A stretch of 7,875 nucleotides of DNA from an archaeon (GCA_016550415.1 JABXGU010000444.1:1-7875); one strand, 5' to 3'; numbered from the stretch's first letter, positions 1-5,598 are shown. The notes: generated by a model not told the origin, from the letters alone. Made by a program: numbers and translations.

Positions 1-1192
1 CTACAAAGACATCACTTCGCGATAACCCTTTACGGAAGCTACTTTGTCCTGGCAGTGTTAGGGCGGGGTTCATGTTGAAGATGAAGATGAATTTGAATTC
101 GCCCTGTTCAATGAGTGGTCCCAATGCAACTTGACTCACGATATGGGTTTTCTTCCTTGTAAACCTCTCACCTGTTAGGTACGGCAAGTCAACTTGGTAT
201 GCTCTGCTGTTGCTGTAGAAGAATCCTCGGTGTAGACCTACCAATGCTGGCAGGAGTGAAATCGCTCGGACAGCTTCAGCACCCTGGTGACTTTTCTGAA
301 AACCTAGCCCAATCATTGTTGAACTGGGCTTTAGTCTTCCATAGACCTCACCCAGTCTTTCAATTGATTGCCACTCAACTCCTGTAACAGATTCTACCTT
401 CTTTGGAGTCCACTTCATAACTTCGCTTTTCAGTTGGTTGAATCCAGTAGTCCATTTCTTTATGAATTCCAAATCCACATACTTGTTATCAATGAGGAAC
501 TTAGCAAGCCCAAAAGACAATATTATGTCGCTACCGGGTTTTGGTGCAAGCCAGATGTCTGCTTGTTCAGCCGATCTGCTTTTTCGTGGGTCAATAACGG
601 CGATGAGTGCATCATTCTTCTCTCGCGCTATTTGAGAAAGTCGCCACATATGAGGAGAACTAACCGCTGGATTAAATCCCCAAAAGACAATTAGTTGTTG
701 CTCCACTAGCTTCTCTGGCTGGATACCATCACTCGAGCCATAATGTAGTTGTAACGCTTCATGACCCGATTTGCTGCAAAGACTATAATCTGTCCTTGTA
801 GCACCAATAGCATTCCAAAAGCGGAGAGGAAAATACCAAGCTAATAATCCACCATTACCAGCATAATCTAGACGCAAGATTGCTTTGGGACCATAATCTT
901 TCAATGTGCGATGAAGTTTTTCTGTAAAAATCTCAAGTGCATCCTCCCAAGCCAATGCTTGGAATGTTCTCCCAGGTTTGCTGCCCTTTCTAACACAAGG
1001 CTGCAAAACACGATTCTGGGTTGCGCGAACATGATCCTTTGCACCGCGCGGACAGAGAAATCCTTGAGTAACTGGATTAGCTTGATCCCCCTTAACAGAG
1101 ACAGCATTCTCTTTGTCATCTACTTGGACTTTGAGAAAGCAGGTGTCGTAACAATCTCGGGGGCAAACAGTCTCGATTATTTTCTTTGCCAT
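1..1192 (-). CDS. Molybdopterin (Mo/W-bisPGD) oxidoreductase, catalytic subunit, C-terminus missing
   Basis: Reading the minus strand from the ATG at 1192 gives 397 codons with no stop before the window edge. The protein belongs to the DMSO reductase / formate dehydrogenase superfamily, which moves electrons or oxygen through a bis-pterin Mo or W centre. An N-terminal [4Fe-4S] site is visible: C10, C14, C18 (Cx3Cx3C in VCPRDCYDTC) and C47 in FLCPRG. Family-typical pterin-binding stretches follow: VFWGFNP (169-175), DPRKSRSAEQADIW near 201-214, KPGSD (218-222), IGLGFQKSHQG (294-304) and FNMNPALTLPG (372-382). C139 in DYSLCSKSG is the likely metal ligand, by analogy with family members that use cysteine. 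The N-terminus starts directly at the cluster with no twin-arginine signal, so a cytoplasmic enzyme is inferred. TAAGGT about 8 bases before the ATG supports the start. Full-length relatives usually run about 650-900 residues, so roughly half is present. The substrate is not determinable, and no electron-transfer partner gene is visible. Confidence 0.93.
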   Translation of the reverse strand, partial: MAKKIIETVCPRDCYDTCFLKVQVDDKENAVSVKGDQANPVTQGFLCPRGAKDHVRATQNRVLQPCVRKGSKPGRTFQALAWEDALEIFTEKLHRTLKDYGPKAILRLDYAGNGGLLAWYFPLRFWNAIGATRTDYSLCSKSGHEALQLHYGSSDGIQPEKLVEQQLIVFWGFNPAVSSPHMWRLSQIAREKNDALIAVIDPRKSRSAEQADIWLAPKPGSDIILSFGLAKFLIDNKYVDLEFIKKWTTGFNQLKSEVMKWTPKKVESVTGVEWQSIERLGEVYGRLKPSSTMIGLGFQKSHQGAEAVRAISLLPALVGLHRGFFYSNSRAYQVDLPYLTGERFTRKKTHIVSQVALGPLIEQGEFKFIFIFNMNPALTLPGQSSFRKGLSRSDVFV

Positions 1193-1225
1193 GAATATTA
1201 CCTTATGAAGCGCTTCTTTTTCTCT

Positions 1226-1244
1226 TCTAGATATAGTAAAGTTC
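1226..1244. promoter_or_regulatory. Shared TATA region between two divergent genes
   Basis: The 86-base gap between the divergent starts at 1192 and 1279 holds one AT-rich core, TAGATATAGTAAAG. Read on the minus strand it is TTTACTATAT (1240 to 1231). A start about 26 bases downstream would leave a short leader containing AAGGT. Read on the plus strand, the same core would place a start near 1260, just before GAGG at 1261-1264. The element could therefore serve both genes. This is inferred from spacing only. Confidence 0.35.
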
Positions 1245-1278
1245 TTATCTCTAACTAGGCGAGGAAACCTGTTAGAAA

Positions 1279-1812
1279 GTGCATGTGGAATGGATTGCTG
1301 TGACAGATAAACAGGAGGCTTCTGAAGCATCCAAGGATTGGAAACAACTAATCTATGATTGGCTGGCTGAAGAAGGTATGTTCCGTAAGGAAGTTGATGA
1401 CCCTAAAGCCTCATTTCATTTTGGAATTAATTATCCCGTTGGTTCTCCATATCACATTGAAATCGTCAAACCACGTGACATGAAAGATGGAATACTAGTT
1501 GTTGCTATACTGCGAGTTGCCCCATCCCATTGCACTGAACTGGGCAAACTATCTCCTGAGAAACGTAAGCCTTTGTTACACAATCTCAGGATTCGTCTTC
1601 TACAACGAAATCCCGGCTTTTCAGTTAAGGAGAAGGATGGAGTGTGGGAAGCAGTTCAGTTTCAAATCCGTATACTCTATGATTCCCTTTCAAAAACACG
1701 ACTTCTGGAAAGTATTGATGATATTTTCCGGAGTATGCTAACAGTCATATGGACTTTTGCTCATCACTTTGGCACTCCAACCGGTCAACAACAACCTGGT
1801 TTCTATGCTTAA
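1279..1812 (+). CDS. DUF2299-like conserved archaeal protein, function unknown
   Basis: A 177-residue soluble protein with no signal peptide or membrane segment. An acidic N-terminal helix (WKQLIYDWLAEEG, 21-33) leads into alternating beta strands: SFHFGINYP (45-53), YHIEIVKP (58-65) and ILVVAILRVAP (72-82). A helix-rich section with LSPEKRKPLLHNLRIRLLQ (91-109) comes next, then GVWEAVQFQIRILYDSLS (121-138) and a C-terminal helix. This order matches my memory of DUF2299 (uncharacterised, mostly archaeal), whose fold resembles small chaperone-like alpha/beta proteins. The family call is from pattern memory, not a search. The last 15 or so residues (AHHFGTPTGQQQPGFYA) look like a flexible tail. 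The start is uncertain: GTG at 1279 is the longest option, GTG at 1285 or 1300 is also possible, and the first in-frame internal ATG is residue 34. GAGG at 1261-1264 lies 14 bases from 1279, which is far for a ribosome site. Confidence 0.72.
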   Translation: MHVEWIAVTDKQEASEASKDWKQLIYDWLAEEGMFRKEVDDPKASFHFGINYPVGSPYHIEIVKPRDMKDGILVVAILRVAPSHCTELGKLSPEKRKPLLHNLRIRLLQRNPGFSVKEKDGVWEAVQFQIRILYDSLSKTRLLESIDDIFRSMLTVIWTFAHHFGTPTGQQQPGFYA

Positions 1813-1947
1813 TTTTGCTAATGACATCAAATATGGTCATTTGAAGTATATGCATTCGTATCAAGATTTCATACCAGCACAGGATAGAGTAATTGCCAAC
1901 TAAAAAAAACCTAACAGAATTTTAAAAATGGCAAAGAAAAATAGATG

Positions 1948-2066
1948 ACAGTAGAGCAGATAAAGCGGATCAGATGCCTCCAAAAAAGGTACACAATTGG
2001 AGGGGAGAGGGAATGGTTTTCTAGGGGAGAGGAAGCATCTTGATCTTTCGCCACTCTGCCTACTGT
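1948..2066. repeat. Long imperfect inverted repeat forming a stem of about 22-25 bp
   Basis: The arms pair directly: ACAGTAG (1948-1954) with CTACTGT (2060-2066); GCAGA (1956-1960) with TCTGC (2055-2059); GCG (1965-1967) with CGC (2049-2051); GATCA (1968-1972) with TGATC (2041-2045); GATGC (1973-1977) with GCATC (2035-2039). Only A1955 and T2040 are bulged in the well-paired parts, with one internal loop (1961-1964 opposite 2046-2048 and 2052-2054). Inside the loop, CTCCAA (1978-1983) can pair with TTGGAG (1997-2002). That much nested pairing is unlikely by chance in an AT-rich spacer. Confidence 0.72.
2001..2032. repeat. Twin direct repeat AGGGGAGAGG, 22-base period
   Basis: AGGGGAGAGG occurs at 2001-2010 and again at 2023-2032, inside the loop region of the large hairpin. 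The 22-base period is about two helical turns, which suits a protein operator. Alternatively, the complementary strand gives two C-rich single-stranded patches in an RNA. Either copy could compete for the CCTC at 1977-1980. Confidence 0.5.
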
Positions 2067-2100
2067 AATTGGGTCTCCTCCATGGATATGATTTCTGGTG

Positions 2101-2116
2101 CATAATATTAAACTTT
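2101..2116 (-). promoter_or_regulatory. TATA-like element upstream of the hairpin, minus strand
   Basis: Minus-strand AAAGTTTAATATTATG has an archaeal BRE/TATA character. Its predicted start, about 26 bases downstream near 2083, lies 17 bases before the outer stem of the hairpin. Support is sequence resemblance and spacing only. Confidence 0.33.
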
Positions 2117-2259
2117 ACTCCCAGAAAGAAGACTTTTCGTTACCTTGACTGCTTTCCTATTTTGGAATTGCCATTTTTCCAAAGCCCATGCCTCTCTGGT
2201 AAAATCTAAGTCTAGAAATATAGAGTATATTCTGTTTTTGAATCCCCCACTCGTGGTTG

Positions 2260-2436
2260 CTAATGCGGTATTAGAAGTAACGGCCACATGACGAACAGGA
2301 ATAGAAGGATGATGACCACTACGACAACCAGACAAAGTGAAATAAAACAACAGGGTGTACGTCTTCTTCGAATGCCGGGTGGTAGTGGGCGCCTTCTCCA
2401 TGGTCCCCAGCGCCGCCTAGGTGGAGGTGGTGGCAT
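2260..2436 (-). CDS. Small Pro/Arg-rich single-pass membrane protein
   Basis: A 58-residue protein, easily missed because of its length. It starts MPPPPPRRRWGPWRRR, has a second basic cluster GIRRRR (21-26), then T-P-C-C (27-30), then one strongly hydrophobic segment from about residue 31 to 56 dominated by Val, Ile, Leu and Phe, and ends at His58. About ten arginines before the segment predict the N-terminus in the cytoplasm by the positive-inside rule. The juxtamembrane C29-C30 pair could be a lipidation or disulfide site. A ribosome site supports the start: minus strand GAGGTAAGG ends 8 bases before the ATG. No family is recognised. Pro-rich plus Arg-rich tails suggest binding to a partner protein, nucleic acid or the membrane surface, but this is inference. 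The longer frame on the same strand (2108-2401) overlaps it and is less protein-like. It could be co-regulated with the 121-aa gene, which lies 142 bases upstream on the same strand. Confidence 0.68.
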   Translation of the reverse strand: MPPPPPRRRWGPWRRRPLPPGIRRRRTPCCFISLCLVVVVVIILLFLFVMWPLLLIPH

Positions 2437-2438
2437 GT

Positions 2439-2480
2439 CACTAACCTTACCTCTAAAGCAGATATAAGTCTTAATAAAAA
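2439..2480 (-). promoter_or_regulatory. Promoter-like and ribosome-binding region of the small membrane protein
   Basis: Minus strand shows TTTTTATTAA (2480-2471) and ACTTATATC (2469-2461) as TATA-like options, then AGAGGTAAGGT before the ATG at 2436. The first option gives a leader of about 13 bases that still contains AAGGT and fits better. The second would make the transcript nearly leaderless. Confidence 0.4.
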
Positions 2481-2578
2481 TCAGCTATAGTGAATAAAAT
2501 CCGGACCAGCTTATCTGCTTTTCATCCTTTAAAATATGGCAGGTACATGTTCACTAATTTTATTGTTTGAAGAGTAGA

Positions 2579-2944
2579 CTAGCTCTCTCTGAGTTTCCTA
2601 ATCAGTTGTTGTTCGCTAGGTAGGTATTTTTCAATAATTTCCACAAGTATCTTCTTAAGTTTCAGCGAGATGTCATTGCGTGTTGAGATGTTGTGGAACC
2701 TGAATACAACATTTCCATCTTTTGCCGCAGTCAAATAGTCGAGACTGGCAAGGGCCATATCCTGTTCCACAATCTTTTGTTGTTGCAGAATATTCCAAAG
2801 CTTCTGGAAGTCCTCCTTTGGCATGTTTTGTAGTGGTCTCTGCTTTGAAATGCTTTGTATGAAGAAATTGCACTTACCCTTCTTCTCCTGAAAAGTTGCT
2901 GTAAATCCTCCCTTGTATAGGGACAACACAATCTCTCTCATCAT
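2579..2944 (-). CDS. Unrecognised 121-residue soluble protein
   Basis: No family is recognised with confidence. The visible pattern is a beta hairpin (EIVLSLYKGGFTATFQ, 4-19, then NFFIQSI, 26-32), a helix after a polar loop (KEDFQKLWNILQQQKI, 43-58), a strand pair around ASLDYLTAAKDGNVVFRFHN (66-85), and a long amphipathic C-terminal helix (SLKLKKILVEIIEKYL, 93-108) with a basic tail. The order and the GGF motif recall small protease-inhibitor-like domains such as emfourin, but this is a weak resemblance and no function is assigned. There is no signal peptide or membrane segment. Two adjacent ATGs (2944 and 2941) are available. The upstream one is chosen because the TATA element at 2966-2971 would start transcription almost exactly there and no Shine-Dalgarno is present. 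It is divergent from the MscS gene, with 146 bases between. Confidence 0.68.
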   Translation of the reverse strand: MMREIVLSLYKGGFTATFQEKKGKCNFFIQSISKQRPLQNMPKEDFQKLWNILQQQKIVEQDMALASLDYLTAAKDGNVVFRFHNISTRNDISLKLKKILVEIIEKYLPSEQQLIRKLRES

Positions 2945-2963
2945 AATTCAACTTTATTCAAGG

Positions 2964-2975
2964 CGATATATGAAT
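2964..2975 (-). promoter_or_regulatory. TATA box of an apparently leaderless gene
   Basis: Minus strand TTCATATATCG is centred near 2968. A start 24-26 bases downstream coincides with the ATG at 2944, where no ribosome-binding sequence exists. This fits leaderless transcription, which is common in archaea. Confidence 0.45.
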
Positions 2976-3015
2976 GGCTTGGCTGTCTTCGAAATAAGAT
3001 AAGTCCTTAAAAACA

Positions 3016-3046
3016 CTTAGACATAGATTAGCCTAAGACATAATCT
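3016..3046. repeat. Nested repeat cluster, possible operator
   Basis: Between the divergent 121-aa and MscS genes lie AGATTA (3025-3030) and TAATCT (3041-3046), a 22-base palindrome. A second inverted pair, CTTAG (3016-3020) and CTAAG (3033-3037), and a direct pair AGACATA (3019-3025, 3036-3042; 17-base period) are interleaved with it. The cluster sits 15-45 bases upstream of the MscS TATA-like element, a usual place for an archaeal activator site. Confidence 0.33.
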
Positions 3047-3060
3047 GTATTAGAATTCAA

Positions 3061-3070
3061 GAATAATATT
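3061..3070 (+). promoter_or_regulatory. TATA-like element of the MscS gene
   Basis: GAATAATATT is centred near 3066, about 25 bases before the ATG at 3091. The 20 bases before the ATG hold no clear Shine-Dalgarno site, only purine-rich AGAAAG and CGAAG. Together these suggest a leaderless transcript. Confidence 0.42.
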
Positions 3071-3090
3071 CAGAAAGAAAAAACTCGAAG

Positions 3091-3993
3091 ATGGTACCCA
3101 TGCAACCAACTGACCTATTTCAATCCCTACTAAATGAACTTCTTAATTGGTGGGGCTTTTGGGGACCTTTTGCAATTCGATTAATCGGAATTATTGTTGT
3201 ATGGATCTCTTTAATAATCATAAGTAGATTCGTGACAAGGTTCTTACGTAAACGTGCTGTAAAAGTTGGAGTGCCTCCCGATGCTGTGAACGGTGCAGTA
3301 TTAGTAATTCGGCTCATCACCCTCTGGATTGGCATAATTGTTCTCTTCTTCATTACTCCTGAATTATGGAATTCTGCAGTTCTTATTATAGGAGGTTCAT
3401 CATTGCTCATTGGTACTGCTACTGGGTTGGCTATTGGTCAGGCTGTTCGCAATTTTGTAGCCGGTCTTTATGTCATGATATCTAATCCTTTTGATGTGGG
3501 GGACTATGTTCGAATTGGAGGAAACGAGGGCATTGTTTTGGAAATTGGCATGAATTTTACAAAGATACGACAAACGAATGGTTCTATAGCGCTAATCCCC
3601 AACGCAAATGTTATTGATTTAACGGTTACAAACTTCTGCTTTGAAAGAGTCAAGTCAAAGATAGAAAGCGAGGTAGGGGAAACTACTTCTCTTCCTAAGC
3701 GAATTTTGAAAAGCATCAGCAGTGTGATTGATACCTCCAAGTTAATTCAATACACATTCAATATGGCATTTCCCATTACAAAGGATATCACTATATACAA
3801 CAAAGCATTTGATACGGTGTGTAAAGGGTGGAAGACAAAGTTTGGTTTCAAGCCAGTATTTGCCCTTTCTGATGTATCCGATTCTGCATTCACTTATGCA
3901 TTCACCATCTTCGTAGATAGCTCCAAGTTACTCCTTGAATTCAAATCAAGCTTCATGGAAGATATAGCAAAATCAGTTTACAAGCCCGGTTAA
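3091..3993 (+). CDS. mscS: MscS-family mechanosensitive channel
   Basis: A 300-residue small-conductance mechanosensitive channel, close to the length of the E. coli protein (286). It would open under membrane tension to release solutes during osmotic downshock. Three membrane helices are visible: TM1 about 27-49, TM2 about 67-89, and the pore helix TM3 about 95-130, with the small-residue pattern IGTATGLAIGQAVRNFVAG. The signature beta domain follows: NPFDVGDYVRIGG (132-144), GIVLEIGMNFTKIRQTNG (147-164) and LIPNANVID (168-176). The C-terminal alpha/beta domain is present to residue 300, so the gene looks intact. A second in-frame ATG (codon 4) is possible; the first is preferred because of the TATA spacing. 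It is a single gene: 135 bases with a T-rich 3' end separate it from the next gene. Confidence 0.95.
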   Translation: MVPMQPTDLFQSLLNELLNWWGFWGPFAIRLIGIIVVWISLIIISRFVTRFLRKRAVKVGVPPDAVNGAVLVIRLITLWIGIIVLFFITPELWNSAVLIIGGSSLLIGTATGLAIGQAVRNFVAGLYVMISNPFDVGDYVRIGGNEGIVLEIGMNFTKIRQTNGSIALIPNANVIDLTVTNFCFERVKSKIESEVGETTSLPKRILKSISSVIDTSKLIQYTFNMAFPITKDITIYNKAFDTVCKGWKTKFGFKPVFALSDVSDSAFTYAFTIFVDSSKLLLEFKSSFMEDIAKSVYKPG

Positions 3994-4001
3994 GTGAAAA
4001 A

Positions 4002-4021
4002 AGAGAAATCAGTTTTTCTAT
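4002..4021 (+). terminator. T-rich 3' end after the MscS gene
   Basis: AGAAATCAGTTTTTCT can form a 5-bp stem (AGAAA with TTTCT) and includes a T5 run shortly after the stop codon. This is a modest archaeal-type terminator candidate. Confidence 0.35.
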
Positions 4022-4128
4022 GAGACTTTATAGTAACCAAAATCCGAGATAAATTTACCAAAAAGTAAGGCTTTTTACGCAAGTCAGCGACCAAATCCAG
4101 ATTCAAACTTTCAAGGGATTAGAAGACA

Positions 4129-4614
4129 ATGGTTGACGTAATTATAAAGACAATAAAATCATTTTCAGCATTCTGCCTTGAAGGTACTCCACTTCAGCTA
4201 GGTCAAATGATACAAACCCTAATGGACTGGTTTCAAGAGAAAGGTGCACAGGCTACTAGCAAGCCAACTGCTATTTTCCATTCTACTCCTGATGAAATGC
4301 CGCCTGATAAAATGCGCTGCGAGGCTTGTGTAGCTGCTAGAGTCAAATCAGTGACTGAAGATGCAACACCATTGGATCCAGAACCGCCCATTTATGCAAA
4401 AATACTACCTGAAATTCAGGCTGCTTGTGCAGTATTTGAAGGCCCCCAATCAGCCGATGCTGAAATCGCTCTTGTCTTTGAGGTTCTCAGTTGGATAAAG
4501 ACTAACGACTACATTCGCACTGGGCCAATCCGTCAAGTTTACAGGAAGGTGTGGATGGAGGAGGAAACTCTTTTCACCAGGATGGAGACGCAAGTCCCAA
4601 TTAAGAAAATCTAA
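4129..4614 (+). CDS. GyrI-like small-molecule-binding domain protein
   Basis: A 161-residue stand-alone GyrI-like (AraC effector-binding) domain, which binds hydrophobic or cationic small molecules or acts as a protein regulator. The two-fold repeat of the family is visible. The first half has IIKTIKSFSAFCLEGTP (5-21), QTLMDWFQEKG (29-39), AIFHSTPDEMPPDKMRCEAC (48-67) and VAARVKS (68-74). The second half has AKILPEIQAACAVFEGP (90-106), VFEVLSWIKTNDYI (116-129), R135, Y138 and an end TRMETQVPIKK (150-160). E153 sits where family members usually carry the ligand-facing Glu. No DNA-binding domain is attached, so it is not itself an obvious transcription factor. The cysteine pair C64/C67 with C16 and C100 is unusual and may be redox- or metal-related (inference). 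The upstream region has AAGGG 13-17 bases before the ATG and a loose AT-rich element near 4046-4077. Confidence 0.82.
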   Translation: MVDVIIKTIKSFSAFCLEGTPLQLGQMIQTLMDWFQEKGAQATSKPTAIFHSTPDEMPPDKMRCEACVAARVKSVTEDATPLDPEPPIYAKILPEIQAACAVFEGPQSADAEIALVFEVLSWIKTNDYIRTGPIRQVYRKVWMEEETLFTRMETQVPIKKI

Positions 4615-4632
4615 CAAAACTGCTGATTGTGT

Positions 4633-4660
4633 AGTCCTATTTAGCAAACTTAATAGGATT
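4633..4660 (+). terminator. Hairpin after the GyrI-like gene
   Basis: AGTCCTATT (4633-4641) and AATAGGATT (4652-4660) form a 9-bp stem with one G-T pair and a 10-base loop, 18 bases after the stop codon. No T-run follows at once, so it may be a processing or mRNA-stability element rather than a terminator. Confidence 0.45.
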
Positions 4661-4707
4661 CAAATATTGAGAATAAAATTGCTCTATTACCTTGTTTATT
4701 GCTTGTT

Positions 4708-4763
4708 TAGAATAATATTTATTTGACTCCCTTAGTGCTAAGCGGTATCCTTGAAGGAGGAGG
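4708..4763 (+). promoter_or_regulatory. TATA element and strong Shine-Dalgarno of the KaiC-like gene
   Basis: AATAATATTTATTT at 4711-4724 is a good TATA candidate with a predicted start near 4743. GGAGGAGG at 4756-4763 is a near-ideal ribosome site, 6 bases before the ATG at 4770, and fixes the start. Confidence 0.6.
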
Positions 4764-4769
4764 CTTTTA

Positions 4770-5549
4770 ATGTCAGAAGATACAGTTGCAGTCACAATTG
4801 GCGTATCCCAGATAGATGAAATACTTGGTGGTGGACTCCGCCGTGGTACTACATGTTTACTTGAAGAGCTTGGTGGCGAATCTAGTGGCGTTACTGGCAT
4901 AGCGGGAATGGCCTTCCTCTATGAAGGAATAAAACGCGGTGATGGTAGTATCGTTCTTTTATCTGAACATACAGTTCATGAATATCGGAACTTGCCCGGA
5001 ACCAAACGATTACTCCCAATAGTTAAGCCAGGTCAATTCATCTTCATGGATGCTCTAACTTCGATGACATTTGGAGAACCAACCATTGATCCAAAAAGCC
5101 TGGGAGAGGGAGTTGTGCAATGTACCAATGTCCGGTATACTGCTAAATTCTATGAAGAACTGCGCAAAATCGTAAATTCCTTCGAGCGTCCACTCCTGTA
5201 TATAGATTCACTAAGTGTTCTTTTGCATGCAATGGAATCAGATGATGTGGCGTGGCGTTTCTGGCTAAGTCTATTGCCCATGATTCGTAACCGAAACATT
5301 ACAGTTGTTGCCTCCTTCTATCCTGAAATGCACTCACACCGGTTTGTCGAAAGCATCGAACGCATCTGCGATACTATTATGCAGTTCACAGCATCAGTTC
5401 CAACACCAGGAAAAGAGAACGTCCGATTCATCCGAGTAATAAAAAATCGAGGGCTATCTTTCGATGGCTCCATCTATCCTTATACTCTCAATCACTTCAA
5501 ATTACAGCTCAAGAAAGGAACTCGAAAGACCAAAGGACAATCAACATAG
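4770..5549 (+). CDS. KaiC/RAD55-like RecA-fold protein with degenerate Walker A
   Basis: A 259-residue single-domain RecA-superfamily protein of the KaiC/GvpD/RAD55 type. The N-terminus has the diagnostic TIGVSQIDEILGGGLRRGTTCLL (9-31), which leads to the P-loop position, and FLYEGIKRGDGSIVLLSE (49-66) matches the KaiC-like strand after it. The P-loop reads G35-G-E-S-S-G40-V41-T42: the lysine of GxxxxGKT is replaced by valine. The Walker B-like strand PLLYIDSLSVLL (141-152) is intact with D146, and the region around NITVVASFYPEM (176-187) and FIRVIKNRG (220-228) is family-typical. Family members act as ATP-driven or phospho-signalling regulators. Loss of the lysine suggests weak or no ATP hydrolysis, hence a pseudo-ATPase or structural partner (inference). 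The basic tail KKGTRKTKGQST (248-259) is likely disordered. It stands alone, 155 bases after the GyrI-like gene. Confidence 0.85.
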   Translation: MSEDTVAVTIGVSQIDEILGGGLRRGTTCLLEELGGESSGVTGIAGMAFLYEGIKRGDGSIVLLSEHTVHEYRNLPGTKRLLPIVKPGQFIFMDALTSMTFGEPTIDPKSLGEGVVQCTNVRYTAKFYEELRKIVNSFERPLLYIDSLSVLLHAMESDDVAWRFWLSLLPMIRNRNITVVASFYPEMHSHRFVESIERICDTIMQFTASVPTPGKENVRFIRVIKNRGLSFDGSIYPYTLNHFKLQLKKGTRKTKGQST

Positions 5550-5598
5550 CATAAAAAAATGAATTAAAGTTTCTTTGGTCTCAGTTTATTGAAGAATT

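Larger units (their letters stand above)
1902..2083 (-). ncRNA. Candidate structured non-coding RNA (hairpin transcript)
   Basis: On the minus strand three signals line up: a TATA-like TTTAATATTATG at 2112-2101; an inferred start about 26 bases later near 2083; then the long hairpin of 2066-1948, followed by T-runs at 1941-1937, 1928-1924 and 1909-1902, as expected for a U-rich archaeal terminator. The apical part is pyrimidine-rich and carries two copies of CCTCTCCCCT, which could pair with GGAGG-type ribosome sites. It does not match the conserved cores of RNase P RNA, SRP RNA or tRNA that I know. The boundaries are inferred. It could instead be a decayed mobile-element repeat or a terminator serving the minus-strand genes upstream. 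Confidence 0.33.
1813..2259. other. Gene-free stretch containing a large inverted repeat
   Basis: No reading frame here is convincing. Short frames on both strands lack family features, and those on the minus strand (1900-2103 and the tail of 2108-2401) read as low-complexity or as shadows. At the left edge, AATGAC (1820-1825) and GTCATT (1836-1841) form a weak 6-bp inverted repeat just after the DUF2299-like gene, possibly part of its 3' end. The main content is the inverted repeat at 1948-2066, described separately. I see nothing recognisable between about 2117 and 2259. Confidence 0.6.

Noticed and set aside
199..1258. Plus-strand open frames at 199-387, 368-694, 438-635 and 911-1258, and the minus frame 901-1119
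   Set aside because: They are shadows of the molybdopterin oxidoreductase, which reads continuously on the minus strand from 1192 to 1 with clear family motifs. Their proteins show no domain pattern.
1499..1741. 80-codon plus-strand frame inside the DUF2299-like gene
   Set aside because: Shadow in another frame, with no family pattern. The longer frame has the expected strand-helix layout.
1900..2103. 67-codon minus-strand frame starting MHQKSYPWRR
   Set aside because: It runs through the inverted repeat, has a residue pattern with no recognisable fold, and has no ribosome-binding site. The open frame is better explained by the hairpin sequence.
2108..2401. 97-codon minus-strand frame starting MEKAPTTTRH
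   Set aside because: It overlaps the small membrane protein in another frame. Its start has no ribosome site and its residues show no clear secondary-structure pattern. Not fully excluded as an overlapping gene.
2288..2467. 59-codon plus-strand frame, Arg/Gly/Thr-rich, with a purine-rich sequence before its internal ATGs
   Set aside because: Its glycine run is simply the complement of the proline run of the minus-strand membrane protein, and it has no hydrophobic core or known motif.
2673..2931. Overlapping minus-strand 66-codon frames inside the 121-aa gene
   Set aside because: Out-of-frame shadows without their own start signals. The 121-aa frame has a promoter and a helix/strand pattern.
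3120..4900. Minus-strand frames at 3120-3410, 3504-3740, 4450-4647 and 4637-4900
   Set aside because: Antisense to the MscS, GyrI-like and KaiC-like genes, which have clear family signatures.
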